Of a DNA stretch of 64,000 nt, positions 1 through 11,890 are shown in pieces. The stretch's first letter is position 1. Each line of letters starts with the position of its first letter. The notes below the pieces were generated by a model. It ran no database searches. It saw only the letters and a list, made by a program, of their open reading frames with translations, and was not told the DNA's origin. The translations under genes and the position numbers were made by a program. The stretch comes from Ascarosepion bandense (lineage: Eukaryota; Mollusca; Cephalopoda; Sepiida; Sepiidae): NCBI GenBank assembly GCA_037127315.1, contig JBBBDQ010000330.1, forward strand, positions 2,911,501 to 2,975,500, given 5' to 3'.

Positions 1-131
1 GCTTCGAAATTCTTTAAAAATATTGTTGAAACTTTATAAATTATTATAATTAAAAAAACAAAAAATGAAAACAGTTCTTTTAAAAATTCATTATTCATTG
101 AAAATATTTTTTTCATCAGACTATAATGTCC

Positions 132-134
<3 letters not shown>
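1..134 (+). repeat. Dispersed AT-rich repeat, copy 1
   Basis: This stretch resembles 34440-34580 on the same strand and 45170-45290 on the opposite strand. Shared landmarks are a run of short A-rich blocks, the phrase AAAAATTCATTATTCATT and the phrase TAATGTCCTTAATATAT. Copies 1 and 2 both run into AT-rich sequence after the last phrase. No coding sequence or terminal motif was seen, so the class is unknown. Confidence 0.5.

Positions 135-190
<56 letters not shown>
135..190. repeat. (AT)n microsatellite
   Basis: Uninterrupted alternating A and T for about 55 bases, directly after the dispersed repeat copy. Confidence 0.95.
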
Positions 191-193
<3 letters not shown>

Positions 194-429
194 AGTGAAT
201 ACAGAATGAAGAAAGAATTCTTACAACGTCCAAAACATTAATTTAAAACAGTGCTCGATAATATATATAGAGCTGTGAATATTTATTATAAATAATATTT
301 TAGAACATGTACATAATTTTTCTATATATATCCACGACAAAGGTACGTTTGTTTCGACATTGAAACTTCAATGTCTCATCAGGCGGTATGTAAAGTAATG
401 GAAAGCCTCTTTCCTTAGATTTGTTTAGT
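191..429. other. Non-coding, small hairpin
   Basis: No gene seen. A short hairpin, GACATTGAA / TTCAATGTC, lies near 357-375 within a GC-richer phrase. This may be the edge of a dispersed repeat, but no second copy was found in the window. Confidence 0.3.
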
Positions 430-1170
430 TTTGTTAGAGGCGTTGGTGAGGGTTAGTGATAGAGGAATCACTACTCTGACAGTTGGAATTTTTGGAGAGG
501 GTGTTTTTTTTTTTTAAAGTGGTTGATTAATGAGAGTCTTTGATTTCTAGACAGATTTAACCTTGTAAGTTTTTATTATCTAGTAACTAGAATATATCTT
601 TTGGATTTCTTAGAAGAGCCGGCAGTGGGTGGCACCGGATATTTTCATTTTAGCGGAGTCTTTATAATTAATGTAAGTTTGTATATTTAATCTTAAATTT
701 GGATTTAGGGAATATATTTTTTCTATTAAATTTTTAATTTTTAATTATTAATTAGATCATAGTTTGGAAACCGTTTTTTCCATTAAATTTTAGATTTTAA
801 AGTTCTATTCTTATATCTAGTCAATAGTGTATGTGATGGGGGTTTAGTGATAAGGGAACAATTACTGCTGATTGACCTTTAGAATTTTGGTGTGGGGAGT
901 GTAAGTTTTATTTATATATATATATATCTTGTGACTAGACTATATCTTAGAATTTCTTAGAGGAACAGATTAGGGGTGGGATGCGTATTCAGTACAGAAT
1001 ATTTTTTGTATATAAGTAGCGTTTTGTAAATAATCTAAATTTGTATATTTAATCATAATTTTGGATTTAGGGAGTCGATTTTTTCAATAAATTTTAAATC
1101 TTAATTAGATCACAGCCAGTTTGGAAACCGATTTTTTATTAAATTTCAAATTTTAATTATATCACCGTTT
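430..1170 (+). repeat. Imperfect tandem duplication, ~390-bp unit
   Basis: The block starting near 440 recurs from near 834. Both contain GGTTAGTGAT or GGTTTAGTGAT, a TAGACTATATCTT-like phrase, and GGATTTAGGGA followed by TTTGGAAACCG and a T-rich tail. A weaker third echo (AATTTAGTAA, TTCGAT) continues to about 1510. The units are clearly diverged, so the duplication is old. No reading frame is conserved between them. Confidence 0.55.
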
Positions 1171-1520
1171 GTGGTAAAATTTAATGTAAAAGGTAATTTT
1201 TAATGTTAGGTTTCTTTAGGTACTAGATAAACGCAGGTAATAAGTAGAATTTTATGTAGGGGGAAAGTAGAATGTTTGTATTTGAAGTAATAAGTGGATA
1301 GGTAATAGGTGTGTTTGCATTTAAGGTAATAGTTGAAGTTTTGTGTGTATTAAGGACAGTATATATAATTAATCTAATTGTGATGATTAACCTTACTTTA
1401 TAATTTAGTAAATCGATTACTTCTATAAAATTTTTAATTTTATTTAGAGAAAAATTTCTAATTTAATTATGAGTATTAAACCTTACTTTAGAATTTAGTA
1501 ATTCGATAAACTTCAAGCTG

Positions 1521-1638
1521 GGACAAAATGCCGAAAAGCATCTCGTTTGGACAGCCAGTTTAACTCAAATTCGTAAGAACACAGACGAATTTGAGTTAAA
1601 CTTGCTGTCCAAACGAGATGCTTTTCGGCATTTTGTCC
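1521..1638. repeat. Near-perfect palindrome, 54-bp arms
   Basis: The left arm, 1521-1574, and the right arm, 1585-1638, are reverse complements with a single mismatch by my alignment (53 of 54), around a 10-base spacer. The arms begin GGACAAAATGCCG and end CAAATTCGT. This could be paired termini of a DNA element or a large cruciform or hairpin. The sequence is GC-richer than its surroundings. Confidence 0.9.
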
Positions 1639-1801
1639 AGGGCAGCACAGTAAAAAATCAAAGTTCTATGAAACGGCGGAGAGGCGAAATAGTGCGAGTC
1701 GATGCAGGGACCAACATGGAGAAATCTGAAGATCCCGCCAAAGGACAGTCTCGCTCACGTGGCATTATCACGTTGCCGAGAGTGTGTAAAACATGGTAAG
1801 G
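1602..1801 (+). other. Short GC-richer open frame, unidentified
   Basis: A 65-codon frame starts inside the right arm of the palindrome and ends at TAA. It is basic and polar (RRRGE, SRSRG), with base composition unlike the AT-rich flanks. A donor-like ATG|GTAAGG sits at its end. No family is recognised. It could be an exon, the end of a transposon gene, or chance. Confidence 0.2.
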
Positions 1802-3146
1802 CGTGATAAAAGACAGGAAATTAAAACAAAGTTAGCATAGTCTATGCTAGAAGAAGGCACAATGAAGAAAGAGAAGGGAAAAACAAAATAGAATAGAATA
1901 AAAAACAGTAACAAGAAAGACGTCGCAGTGAAACGAGAAGTAAAAGGTAAACAAACACAAAACGGTGTCCGAAAGAATTGGTCCCTGCTGACGGAAGGTC
2001 CGAGTTAGGAACGTGACAATCCCTTTTACAATTTTTGTGGAAACTCGCAATGTCATGGGATAAAAATCACTAATTATCATAGGACAATTTATCAATCGCA
2101 GCTTGGTGGCAATTTATCTATCGCGTTGTTTTTACTCGTCAAATTTCGTGCAGTGCCAGGCTTCAGTCAGCTTTCTAAGTTTCTCTAAAACTCGTAACCT
2201 GATTGATTTACTTAAAAAAAAATTTTATTTGTACGAGGCGCAATTCTCCCGTCAAGGCGTTTTTACTTTTTTATTCACTCAGAAGATATCTTCAGTGGAT
2301 TTCTATTCCTCAATTAGTGAGTATCCATAACAGGATCCACGTCACCCCGAATCGCACTTATCTTTTTTTTACCCAACAACACGCGGGAATCACTTGTAAA
2401 ATCTGACTTCTACTATCGTTTCTTCTTATTGACCGTTTATTTATAATTATTATGGCAAAAAGAAAATAAGAATTAATTCACTCGCTCACCCTGTTTGCCA
2501 AGCTGTATTCAACAAACTTTTCATCATTCAAAATATTTACAGGACTATTCAATGCTAATTGCTGTAAAATACATCTTGAACATTCAAACAAAAATATTGC
2601 ATAAATACATTTTCATTTCAGCAAAGCATTTTATAGTCTAAGCGAGACAACTCTTAATTACATATTTTTACCTAAACTCACATTTGTGAACTTTTTAAAT
2701 GAACATTTTTAATCTCCTCATTGCTTGCAATTGATTTAACCTTCTTTCATATTTATTTGTATATTATTGAAATAGACATTATTTGTTATTATAACAATAT
2801 GTTGGTTTTCTCAGTTGAATTTAAAGATTAAAATAAATGTGTGTAGTGTGGAGTTTCATTATCCTGATGCTTTCTTATTTCCAGAATGTTGATATATTGA
2901 TGTTCCTTTTCACTGGATGCATAAATATGTTGTGTCCGGCTAGGTTAAGCTAAGCTTTAAAAATGAATAAAGTACTTTTTTTTAATTATTTAGCTTTTGA
3001 CTGTTTAATTTTTATTTTTTTTTTTTACCAGTGTTCGAGCCTACGTTAAAAAAAATAAACAAATAAAATAAGAGACATGTTTTTGTTATTTTTTTTTTAA
3101 TGTTGATTTAAAAAACAAAAAAAGGGTCTTATTTATGCTGGGTAAC
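1802..3146. other. No gene recognised
   Basis: AT-rich sequence with short, low-complexity open frames on both strands. None has a domain or a consistent splice context. The 1850-2330 part is more mixed in composition. No repeat shared with the rest of the window was found. Confidence 0.4.
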
Positions 3147-3290
3147 TCGATTTGGTGTAAAAATGGTTCGCTAGAATTATTACAATGATTGAACAATTAT
3201 TGAGTAGTGTGTTCGCTGGATGCCCCATTCTTTCGGCTTTGTTCCACATCTAAGCTGCGCTTAGAAAATCACCTCTCTACATAAGGGTCT
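3147..3290 (+). mobile_element. tRNA-related SINE family B, diverged
   Basis: Matches the units at 38345-38613: a head like TTTGGTGTAAAAATGGTTCG, a 'gagtagtg' block, a GGATGCCCCATTCTTTCGGC phrase and the tail CCACATCTAAGCTGCGC..AGAAAATCACC. The A-box-like head suggests a polymerase III origin. The B box is degraded. Confidence 0.6.
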
Positions 3291-4619
3291 CTTTCTAGCC
3301 ATGTTTCAACTCCCTCGTCATTTGGCCTTGTGATATACTAAATCCAAGTTTCCGAAATTAAAATGAAAACTGTCCATAATGACTTTAAATTTTAAAATTA
3401 AATAAATATATTCCTTGTAAGGTTATCTTTTCACGAGGAATTCTTTATGTCTTACACCGTGTGCGTCCATTGCACTTCTTTCAACGAATCAACAGAAGTC
3501 ACAATGTTTATTAAAAAGTGTAATATCGTTCATTTAAATCTATTTTTATATTTATTTACCCCGTTTGTCTATTATGGTATTAACAAAATAACAACGAGGC
3601 ATTTTTGCTGAAAAACAATCTGGTTCTTTTTGTTTTAAGAAATGTCACTTTACTTTTGTTTGGGGATGAGACTCATATAACCAGACAAAAAAAGCGGATC
3701 AAAAAATTAAAAAAAAAAGGTAACTTCAATTTTTTTTTTTTTTAAAGAATTAAGTCATTGAATATTTTATTAATTTCATTGACAGAGAAGGACAATCGAA
3801 TATAAAAATGTAGTCTAAGAAAGATTTTTTAAAGCAATCTGTTCTTAGTCGTTAAACGAGAACCGTTCATTTAAAAAGGAGAAACTGGTAAAATAAAATG
3901 CATTGCATTACTTATTTATAATATAAACTTCAAAAATAAATATTTTTGTAATGAAAGTCGTTTACTTGATTACTAAAAATAAAATAAGTGTAACTGACAT
4001 CTTAAAAAAACAAAACTTTTTTACACTTCAGGAATTGAGGGAAAATGTTTTTAATCGAAAGCTACTTTTGCACGCAGAAAATAAACTTACATTGAAATCA
4101 AAATTCAAAAATAGTAAAAAGTAAAAACGTGAGTTTTCCAACGTCTTTTCACATCTAGTACACTTTTTTTTTATTTTGGAAATCAAATATTTTTTATTAC
4201 TTTTTTTCTTTAAAAACAAAAGTTTTGTTTCCATAATCTTTCTTTCCTAACTGCTGTTTCTTGAAAAGCTGTAGTGTATGGTTAGGGTTTTTCTTTATCT
4301 TTTTATTTTTCAAAATTTCGAACTTCTTACGTTCTTATATGTAAAAAGATGAATGCCTTGTCCTCGGTATTTTAACTTAAACGAAACTGACACGTGACGT
4401 ATAATGATAGACATCGGGAGTGACCACTTGGAAACAACATGTCTTCTAAGCAGCTTCTTAAAACTTCTAACTAAATGAGATGTTTTTTATTAATTAATTA
4501 TTAATTATTTTGTTAGCTGTTATACAATAAAGTGTTTTTAAATGTTGGGTATTTTGTAGTTTTTGTTATCCATAATTTTGCTCTCTTAGCATCAGATGTT
4601 TATCAACCGTGGCAGACTT
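3291..4619. other. No gene recognised
   Basis: AT-rich with many poly-A and poly-T runs. The short frames here are low complexity. A TTAATTAATTATTAATTA run lies near 4488-4508. No known element was identified. Confidence 0.4.
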
Positions 4620-5867
4620 CACAATCACATGTAAGAAAGAAAGGTATGGTGCGGCATAATTCATGCATTTCTACTTCTTCTATATGTCATATCTCTTCAA
4701 GAAACAGGTGATCATCGCTCTCCACAATTTCCTATCCCTTGTAACTCTTAGCAGTTTTCTCCGTTTACTTAGGCTTGTGTTTTTTTGCTCATGTTTTTTT
4801 GGGGTGGTGGTGGAAAAAAACAATGTTTATCAGCAGGTGGCTAAAGTTGTTTAACTTCATAAACTGTACTATGCAGCAATATTTTAGATTCCTCTTTAGA
4901 AGCTGCTTCTTTCATTTCAGGACATATGCGATCATAGCTCTCCACAACTTCCTATACCTTGTAGCTTTTAGAAATGTCTTTTTTACTATTTCTTCTGCTT
5001 CCTGTCTGCCATCCATTTACAAACTCATTAGGTAGGTTACTGTTTCCCTCTATCCCTCATGTCTGAAATCCTGTGAGTATTAAATTCTACTAACCTACTT
5101 TCCTCGTTGCATCCCAGAAATTTGAATTCCTTTTATGATTCTAAGTATAAGTATCCTTTTTGATTCCACTTTGTACTAAAACTTTTTCATTGCTCACATG
5201 TTCCATCCATGCTATTTCCAGTCCAGCATCCTTCTGTAGAACCATATTTCTGTTTCTTCTTAATCTGTGAGAAAATTGTCTAGCATTCAGTCATAAGAGA
5301 ATTGATATTACATATCTTTGTTTCTCATAACATTTTCCTGTTTCTTAATATTTTGTTTAGCATCTTTCTCTATTCCAATGAAATTTCTGTGTTACATTTT
5401 CTGTTATTTATAAAAATGCATCCCAGTTAAATTTTTGTATTTGCTTGATTTTGATATCTCTCATCCATAGTTTGCATCTTGCTAATGACTGTATATGATC
5501 TTCTTAGAACTGATACTTTCATTTACTACCTTGACTAGGAGTTCTACATGTTTCTTTCTCTCGTAGCAGTTTCTTATGTTATTAACAATATGTCCACCAA
5601 TAGGGATTTCTAGTTCTCTGTAGATCATTTCAATGTAAAGATTAAATAAATATGATAAAAAAACATCCTTGTCTTATACCTCTCCCCCAACTTTTTTTTT
5701 TTTGGTGTGTGTGTGTGTATTTATTCTTCATTTTCTTCTCTATGCAGGTTGCTTGCTCCCAGTATATATTCAGGAGTATTCTAATATTCCCAAATAAATC
5801 AAGTTTTCCTTGGACTTCAAATAGGTCTTTGTACTGTACCTTATCAATTACCTTTGCATAGTCTAAC
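4620..5867 (-). pseudogene. RTE-type LINE, decayed 3' half
   Basis: Read on the minus strand, this encodes broken pieces of an RTE-like reverse transcriptase. A piece at 5642-5869 has LDYAKVIDKVQYKDLF, the equivalent of the FIDYAKAFDK motif, and RGIRQGCFF, the equivalent of RRGVRQGC. The 3' part resembles 27130-27735 and 37560-37985, including the 'ctctccacaactt' phrase. There are many stops and frameshifts. A (GT)n-like insertion at 5704-5720 interrupts the RT frame. The 5' continuation is at 6400-6910, beyond a mariner-type insertion. Confidence 0.8.
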
Positions 5868-5945
5868 ACAGTCCCAATACTTTTTGATCAGACCATGCAT
5901 ATAAACGTAGATATGCATGGTCTGATCAAAAAGTATTGGGACTGT
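5868..5945. repeat. Perfect palindrome, 35-bp arms
   Basis: Arms 5868-5902 and 5911-5945 are exact reverse complements around an 8-base loop (AAACGTAG). The sequence is the mariner-like terminus (ACAGTCCCAATAC...) extended inward and repeated head to head. It looks like a duplicated transposon end. Confidence 0.95.
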
Positions 5946-6400
5946 TACTCTGTTAATAGTGCTAGAGCATGTAGAGTGAAGCTACTTGGCACAGATAGAC
6001 CTTGAAATATGTTGCACATGCATACTAAGTTATAACATTCTTACTTGCCTTTGTGGGTTATAACAGTGCTTGGAAGGAAAGTGTGTAGGGTGTGGTCATC
6101 TCACCATACCACACTACATTACATCAGTGATCATGGCTTGTGCAGCAATTTTTAGCAAAGTGCAACATTCCTCAGGTGTGAAAACCACCATATTTCCCCA
6201 GGACTCACTCTTTGTGACTTTTTCCTCTTCAAAAATCAAATCCCACTTGAAAGAAACAAGGTAATCCAAGATTATGGAAATGATGCTAGATGAAGTGTGT
6301 GACCTCAGAATGAGACTTTTTCAAAGGAGATTAAATGCCAGATTGATGTGTTGTAGTTTTATTTTTATAGTACCAGTCTCAATAAGTTTTGAGCAGTCCT
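5868..6400 (+). mobile_element. Mariner-type MITE in RTE LINE
   Basis: Starts with a terminal-repeat-like CAGTCCCAATACTTTTTGAT. Near 6375-6397 a diverged inverted counterpart (CAGTCTCAATAAGTTTTGAG region) closes the element. The RTE frame on its two sides is otherwise continuous (RT motif at 5642-5869, upstream RT segment at 6400-6762), so this is an insertion. No transposase frame survives. The left end is duplicated as a palindrome (separate entry). Confidence 0.6.
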
Positions 6401-6910
6401 TATATGTCCTGATTTGTGTTGGCCATGCTGATATCTTTCTGATCATAATGTAACCACACTGTTTTCTCCTATTATCTAATTCTGCTATGCACTCTATTCA
6501 TCAGAATCTGGATGCTATGATTCATTTTGTGGCTCATTAAGTTGATTGGTCAATGCAGCTTGCATTCATTTGCACCTGGATTCTTTGGCAACATTGTAAA
6601 GATGGATTTACTAATGTCTTTTGGTATCTCGCTTCTGTTGTATGTTTCATATATTATTTCAGTTATCTTGTCAATCCCAAAACTGACTAGAGCTGATAGC
6701 ATCTCCATTACAACCCCAACCGGTCTTGCAGATTTATTCCTGTTCATTTTGTCCAGTGCCAACCATATCTATGGTACTCATTCTTTCTATCTCTGCACAC
6801 TTTTTCAATTCTTTTATTTTGTCTGTCTGCATTTATTTCTAATATTTGCATGTAATGCATGTTCTGCATCATTTCTTGGCATTGTTTATTATCACTTTTT
6901 CCTCATCTGA
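6400..6910 (-). pseudogene. RTE-type LINE, decayed RT N-terminal part
   Basis: The minus-strand frame at 6550-6762 reads FGIDKITEIIYETYN...IPKDISKSIF..LPKNPGANECK, the segment of RTE reverse transcriptase before the FIDYAKAFDK motif. It therefore belongs to the same element as 4620-5867, split by the mariner-type insertion. Further 5' sequence to about 6910 looks related but has several stops. Confidence 0.8.
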
Positions 6911-7085
6911 AGGATGCACGAATGATGTAATGTATAGTTGTTGGTAATTAAAAATTGGAAAACTAAGTTCAAATTCCAGTCTGCTTCTTTACATTCATTT
7001 ATGCACAAATACAGTAAGGAAAAGGTATTAATCCATCTCCTCCTCAGTACTGGATTATAATAAGATTCATATATGGAAAAAAATC
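6905..7085 (+). mobile_element. SINE family A fragment
   Basis: Contains the family's B-box region (AAGTTCAAATTCC) and the 'acattcatttatgcacaaatac' and 'aaaggtattaatcc' blocks seen in the better copy at 38934-39240. The 3' part is lost. Confidence 0.6.
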
Positions 7086-7554
7086 ATTGTTATTCCCAAA
7101 AGATTCTTCATGCAATATTCACCTACAAAAAATAGAACTCTTACAATCCAAAAAATGCTTTTGCTTTGCATAACATGCAAGAGGTTGGTAATTGTAACAG
7201 TTATTCAATCATCGCAAGAGTTTCATCTGTCAGCCATTTATTTTTATTTTTTTGTATCACTTTTGGAAGGATCTCATTTGCTGATGTCACTAGAACTTCT
7301 CTTAATGTGGTCCACTTTTACCTTCCAGTTCCATTGAATTTATATTGTAAATTGGTTGGTCCATTAATATATTTTTTATCATATTTCTTTCTGGTTTGCA
7401 ATTGACAAAAAAAGAGGGACCCTTTCTAATTATATCCATATTACATTACATACCTAGCAAAATCCTTTAAATAGATCTGCTTAGATAATAAAATAGTAAC
7501 AGAAATGTTCTGTAAAGATTACTGTTTGAAAATAGTGTGTTTAATGTTGAAATA
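7086..7554. other. No gene recognised
   Basis: AT-rich sequence with two overlapping short plus-strand frames (7110-7405) that are hydrophobic and low complexity. No domain or repeat match was found. Confidence 0.35.
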
Positions 7555-7650
7555 ATTTAATTTTAGCACCAGTATGGGGCACCCACTGTGAATCAGGCTC
7601 GCTATTCAGTTGTAATAGATTACTAAACATTACACCATGCCAATGAATTC
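7555..7650 (-). mobile_element. SINE family B fragment
   Basis: Reverse complement of the family B head: the plus strand reads GGGGCACCCACTGTGAATCA and then AACATTACACCATGCC, the mirror of TGGTGTAATGGTTAGC...GAGTTTGATCCTCA. Confidence 0.65.
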
Positions 7651-8989
7651 TTGTGTGTAATGGTTTACATAATCTGATGTTATTTCAATATATTGTTGCC
7701 TGATCTGTATGGCCAAAAACATGAATCTGTTTACAATCAAACCTCTTAGCTGTAGGGTATGCATTAACAAATTTGTATAAGTAACATGGTGGTTTACATG
7801 TTGCGGTGGCATATTCTGAAATTAGCAATTTGTAACTTTACTGTCCTAAACTACATTAGGCTACAAGGGAGGTTTTGAGGAGCGTGGAGCCACCTCATAA
7901 TTGCTATTGTTCCCAGATCTATCCTGTCCCAGGGTGGTAGCACCTGTTAGACTCGTAGCTATAGGCAAATAGTTAACTCCACTCCCCCACAACTGAGGTT
8001 AAAACACTAAGTATTTAAAATTTTATAATAAAAATACCAGCAATACATTTTCATAGTAAAAATATTACCATCTATACATTGTTGTAAAAGAAATTACTAA
8101 TGCACCCAAGAAAATTAAATTTCAGTATTAAATGACTAATAAGGAGTTGGCATACCGCTAAATAAATTTGTAACTTTACTGCGAAAGGTGAACTAATTTT
8201 TTTATTTTCCAAGATTAAAAAAATGGCTATATATTAATGGTCATATGAGCCACTTCTCTACAAGGAAACATTGAAACAGTTGAAATTTATAAAATCTTTC
8301 TCTTAAAACACATTATTAGGACAACAGGTTTATCAAGTCCAGTAGCTGTTATTACTCTTTTCAATATTAATGGGGGTGGTCCTTCCTAACCCTCTGTTGG
8401 AAGTGGTGTGGAATTTTAACATTTTGATTATATCATTATTTTCTCTTTAAATTACATGTGCTATCCAGTTTTATTGCTGCTGCTGTTGGTAGACTTCAAG
8501 TGATGTAGTTTGTGTTATTTGGTATAATATTTAGTGAATCTGTAGTGCCAGTCCACAATGTTCAAAGACCCTCTTTGCCAAGACCTCAGGCTTTATGTAC
8601 TCAAAGCCTTAAAGATTATCAGAATATGGTATAACTATGTCAAATTATGTTCATAACTTACAAATGAATTTCACCTTAAAGTTATCTCAAAACTGTTGAA
8701 ATTTAGAAATAAATTCAGTCTTAAAAAGGTTAAGAAAAAGAATGATGCTCTCAAATTTAAATTTAAATGTCTACATTGACAGCTGATCACTTGGTTTTTC
8801 TGTGACAAGTGCAGTCAGTCTTGGCAGCAAATTCAAATTGCAGCTCTTGATAAACATTGGCATTTTGCCTATTGCAACCTTATAATCCCTTGCTTTAGGT
8901 GCCTCCCTTCAATCACTGAATCTTCCACTTGGCTGAGACAGTTGCATATTGTTCACTGGTGTTAATGGTTGGTGTTGAAATGAAAGGAT
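7651..8989. other. No gene recognised
   Basis: Mixed AT-rich sequence. A somewhat GC-richer block at 7850-7990 (ACAAGGGAGGTTTTGAGGAG and following) could be an unidentified dispersed repeat. No coding evidence. Confidence 0.35.
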
Positions 8990-9265
8990 TTTGAATATTA
9001 ATTTTCAAAACAGGAAAGCCATTTAAATGCTTTGGAACTGTCAAGGCTGGAAAATGAGGATTGGGTGGCTCCAGCTCAGACATGGCAGCAATACTTTATT
9101 TTTGGTTTGATCTGACTTTTGTAAAAATGGAGCCTGGCAGCCAGAGTCAGATACATTCTGGAACAGCGCAAGTAACTAACCGATTTTCCAGCATCATCAG
9201 TGATGTATACACAAGCTCCACTTGAGGATTGGAGGGACCTTGAGTCCAAATAGATGTTCAAGGCA
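8990..9265 (-). pseudogene. LINE reverse transcriptase C-terminal fragment
   Basis: The minus-strand frame at 9076-9261 ends in FYKSQIKPKIKYCCHV. It resembles the conserved IYKSTIRPCIEYCCH segment after the RT core in jockey/CR1-type LINEs, but the preceding residues differ from the LINE at 56-59 kb. It is probably a scrap of another LINE family. Identification rests on that one motif. Confidence 0.5.
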
Positions 9266-9294
9266 AGAAGCTTTCATGAGAGTATGTCTGTTCA

Positions 9295-9846
9295 TCTAAA
9301 CTTATTTATAAATGGAACTTTGTCTGTGTGTGTGTGTCTGTTACCTATAGACTCCGAAAATTTACACAGTTGTACTAAAAGCATCTGCAAGTGTTCTTAA
9401 CTAGGTTTTGTGTTGCGGTACCCCTGATAAGTATTGATAATTGAAAAAATCGGGTTATAGAAGGAGTGGACCGATTTTAATCAAATTTGATACGCTCATA
9501 GACAAAGACATAAGAAACGATATTCAGAAGTTTCAAGGTTGCAGTTCTTACAATAGTGCGAAAAATCAATAATATATATATAAAAGGTAAGATGTTTGTG
9601 TGTGTGTCTGTTTATCTGTCTCTATGTCCTTTATACAAATCCACAATTTTTATCCGAATCTCCAATAAACTTCAAAATTTGACTTACATCCATTCATTTT
9701 TCTTTCAGTCTACGGTTTTGCTGTAACTGGAAACAACTATTGCTTTTTAGTCTTTCGTGTCAACGTCCAAAGAGTCTGAGCTCCAGAACCATGGATTAGT
9801 TTTAAAGCTTTCATTACACCCGAGCAACGCCAGGCTATACTGCTAG
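9295..9846 (+). mobile_element. Non-autonomous Helitron, complete
   Basis: Begins TCTAAACTTATTTATAAATG after an A. It ends with a short hairpin (CCCGAGCAACGCCAGG) and then CTAG before a T. The TC start, hairpin, CTAR end and insertion between A and T are the hallmarks of Helitrons. The same start and end recur at 18234-19842. Inside is a 'tatatataaaaggtaagatg' block. No helicase or Rep frame is present, so mobility would need another copy. Confidence 0.8.
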
Positions 9847-10240
9847 TCATGGATAAAGAAAACTCAGGATTTGCCCTGAAATAATGTTCTAATTTGATTT
9901 TTCTGGGATTTATTTTCATTGATTTGTATATATTTTTAACTGGTGTCTTTGCCTTTCTCTCGTTTTTATCATAACTTCCAAATACACTTATTTAATCTTG
10001 AAATTGTTGAAATTTTGAGCCAGTATCAAATATAAATATGCTTCAGGAAAAAGAATAAAATAACTTTGAATAGGACCTGAACTTGCTTCATTCTCGTCAA
10101 CAGCTTGTCTTCCATAGACAATAATGTCTCTTATTTTACTAGAACATTCAAATTGAAGCTGTATTCTCATATGTTGGCTATTTTCTAACTGGTTTGTGCC
10201 ATATGTATTATTTAGTAATGAATCAGGTTATACCTGAGGT
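9847..10240. other. No gene recognised
   Basis: AT-rich spacer between the Helitron and the inverted-repeat element. Two short minus-strand frames show no recognisable domain. Confidence 0.3.
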
Positions 10241-11058
10241 AGCAAGTATTTATCCAAACAAGTTTGATTAAAAAGAACCGACAAGTTCTGTCTGTTTAAA
10301 TTTTTATTATACTTTTCCAATTTTTGAATAAGGTGCTGAGTTTTGTTCTCAAAATTGTGGATAATCTGTTCAATGTTCACATTGTGTTATTATTTTGTTC
10401 AAGTACTTTCAACCATCTTGGTCAATTTCTAGAACTTACCTATGTAAGTTCTAGAAATGGTCAGTGTGGTGTTGGCAGAATTCCTTTGTCAACATTCTGA
10501 TTTTCTTTGGAACAAACTAAATATAACTGTCAGCATAAGTCAAATATTAGTGGATAATATGAAAATACTCTATAGTATACAATATAAGGAAAGATTAAAA
10601 CCCCTAAAAGCTATTGTTATACAAAACAAAAATCCCACATAAAATATTCACCACAGGAGACAGTATCTTGAAGGTTATATGATATATTTAATGTGCACAT
10701 ATATATTAATATCAAAACTTTTTTTTTTTAAATCACATCCTTTTGGTATGGCCTCATTCACTATATGTGTTACACAATGTCAGTGTAGACTTTTTCAAAC
10801 ATCCAGCTTTCCAATGTTTACTAAGAAGTAAGCAAAAGAATTCTGCCTCTGATACAGACAGCAGCACATTGCTTCTTCTTAATGACTGAGATGGTTGAAA
10901 GTACTTGAACAAACCAACAATACAACATGAACTTTAGACAGTTTATTCAGTTTTGAGCACAATACTCACCACTTTATTTGAAAATTAGAAAAATACAATA
11001 AAATATGATACAGACTGTTGAATTTTTTTCATCAAACTTTATGGATAATTGTGTATTG
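10241..11058. mobile_element. Inverted-repeat element, ~185-bp arms
   Basis: The sequence from 10241 to about 10425 matches the reverse complement of about 10870-11058, including AAGTACTTTCAACC, TTTGAATAAGG and GTTTGATTAAAAAG-type blocks. The arms are diverged. A third forward copy of the arm alone lies at 23705-23880. The interior has no transposase. A perfect 15-bp hairpin (ATTTCTAGAACTTAC) sits at 10425-10458. Best described as a MITE or foldback family. Confidence 0.7.
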
Positions 11059-11394
11059 TTTTCCACAGATGAAAATAAGTGAAAATTATCAAACTGTTGC
11101 CTGTCAAATTATTAGCTAAAGGCTAACTTATGTATAACATAACATAAAACTTTGCACTGTAATACAGTAATATTTTATATTATTACAACACTCTCCTATA
11201 CTAATACACTGTCTTTCGATACTAATATACTTGAATAAATACAAGAATGAAAATGAAAATGAAATGTTTTTATTGACTCTATAATGATACAATATGCTAG
11301 TATAATATTCTCTCTTAATACATTACAATACTGTTCCAAATATTCTTAAATATACAAATGAGAAGAAAAGGATATTACTGAATTCATTAAGGTA

Positions 11395-11645
11395 ATTTTC
11401 TAAGTAGAGCATAGATATGTCATAAGGCTAAAAGCATGAGACACCCAGTATGAATCAAACACACTATTCAGTCACAGCTGATCTTGCAAGACTAGCTTGC
11501 TAACCATTACATCACGTCAAAATGTCCAAAATGACTTTCTAAGCATAGCTTAGATGTAGCACAATGCCAAAAGTGTGGACCACGCAGTAAGCATTGTAAT
11601 AAATCTCACAAGACAAGCTTGCTATTAAAACATGTCAAAATGTTG
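11395..11645 (-). mobile_element. SINE family B head-to-tail dimer
   Basis: Two reversed family B units lie next to each other. Each has the plus-strand order 'tttctaag(t/c)a..tagat', 'gacacccagta' or 'gaccacgcagta', and 'gcttgcta..cattacatcacg' or its decayed equivalent. The same dimer arrangement occurs at 38345-38613 on the other strand. Confidence 0.65.
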
Positions 11646-11890
11646 AATTTGTGTTAAATGTTGTAATAATGAAGATTAAATGTTTTGCCATTTGGGATTG
11701 TTGGAAAACTTGCCTGCTTTGAAAATCATCATTTGAAATTCATGGGATTGAATGCTGGTGCTAGTGGAGAATATGCAATTATTTCAACCAGGAAGCAAGA
11801 TCTTTATTTACATTTTGTTTGTTCAAGAATTATTTTGATATTTTTGTACAGCTATTATTAATCTTCTAAACTACTTTTATAAAAGATTTT

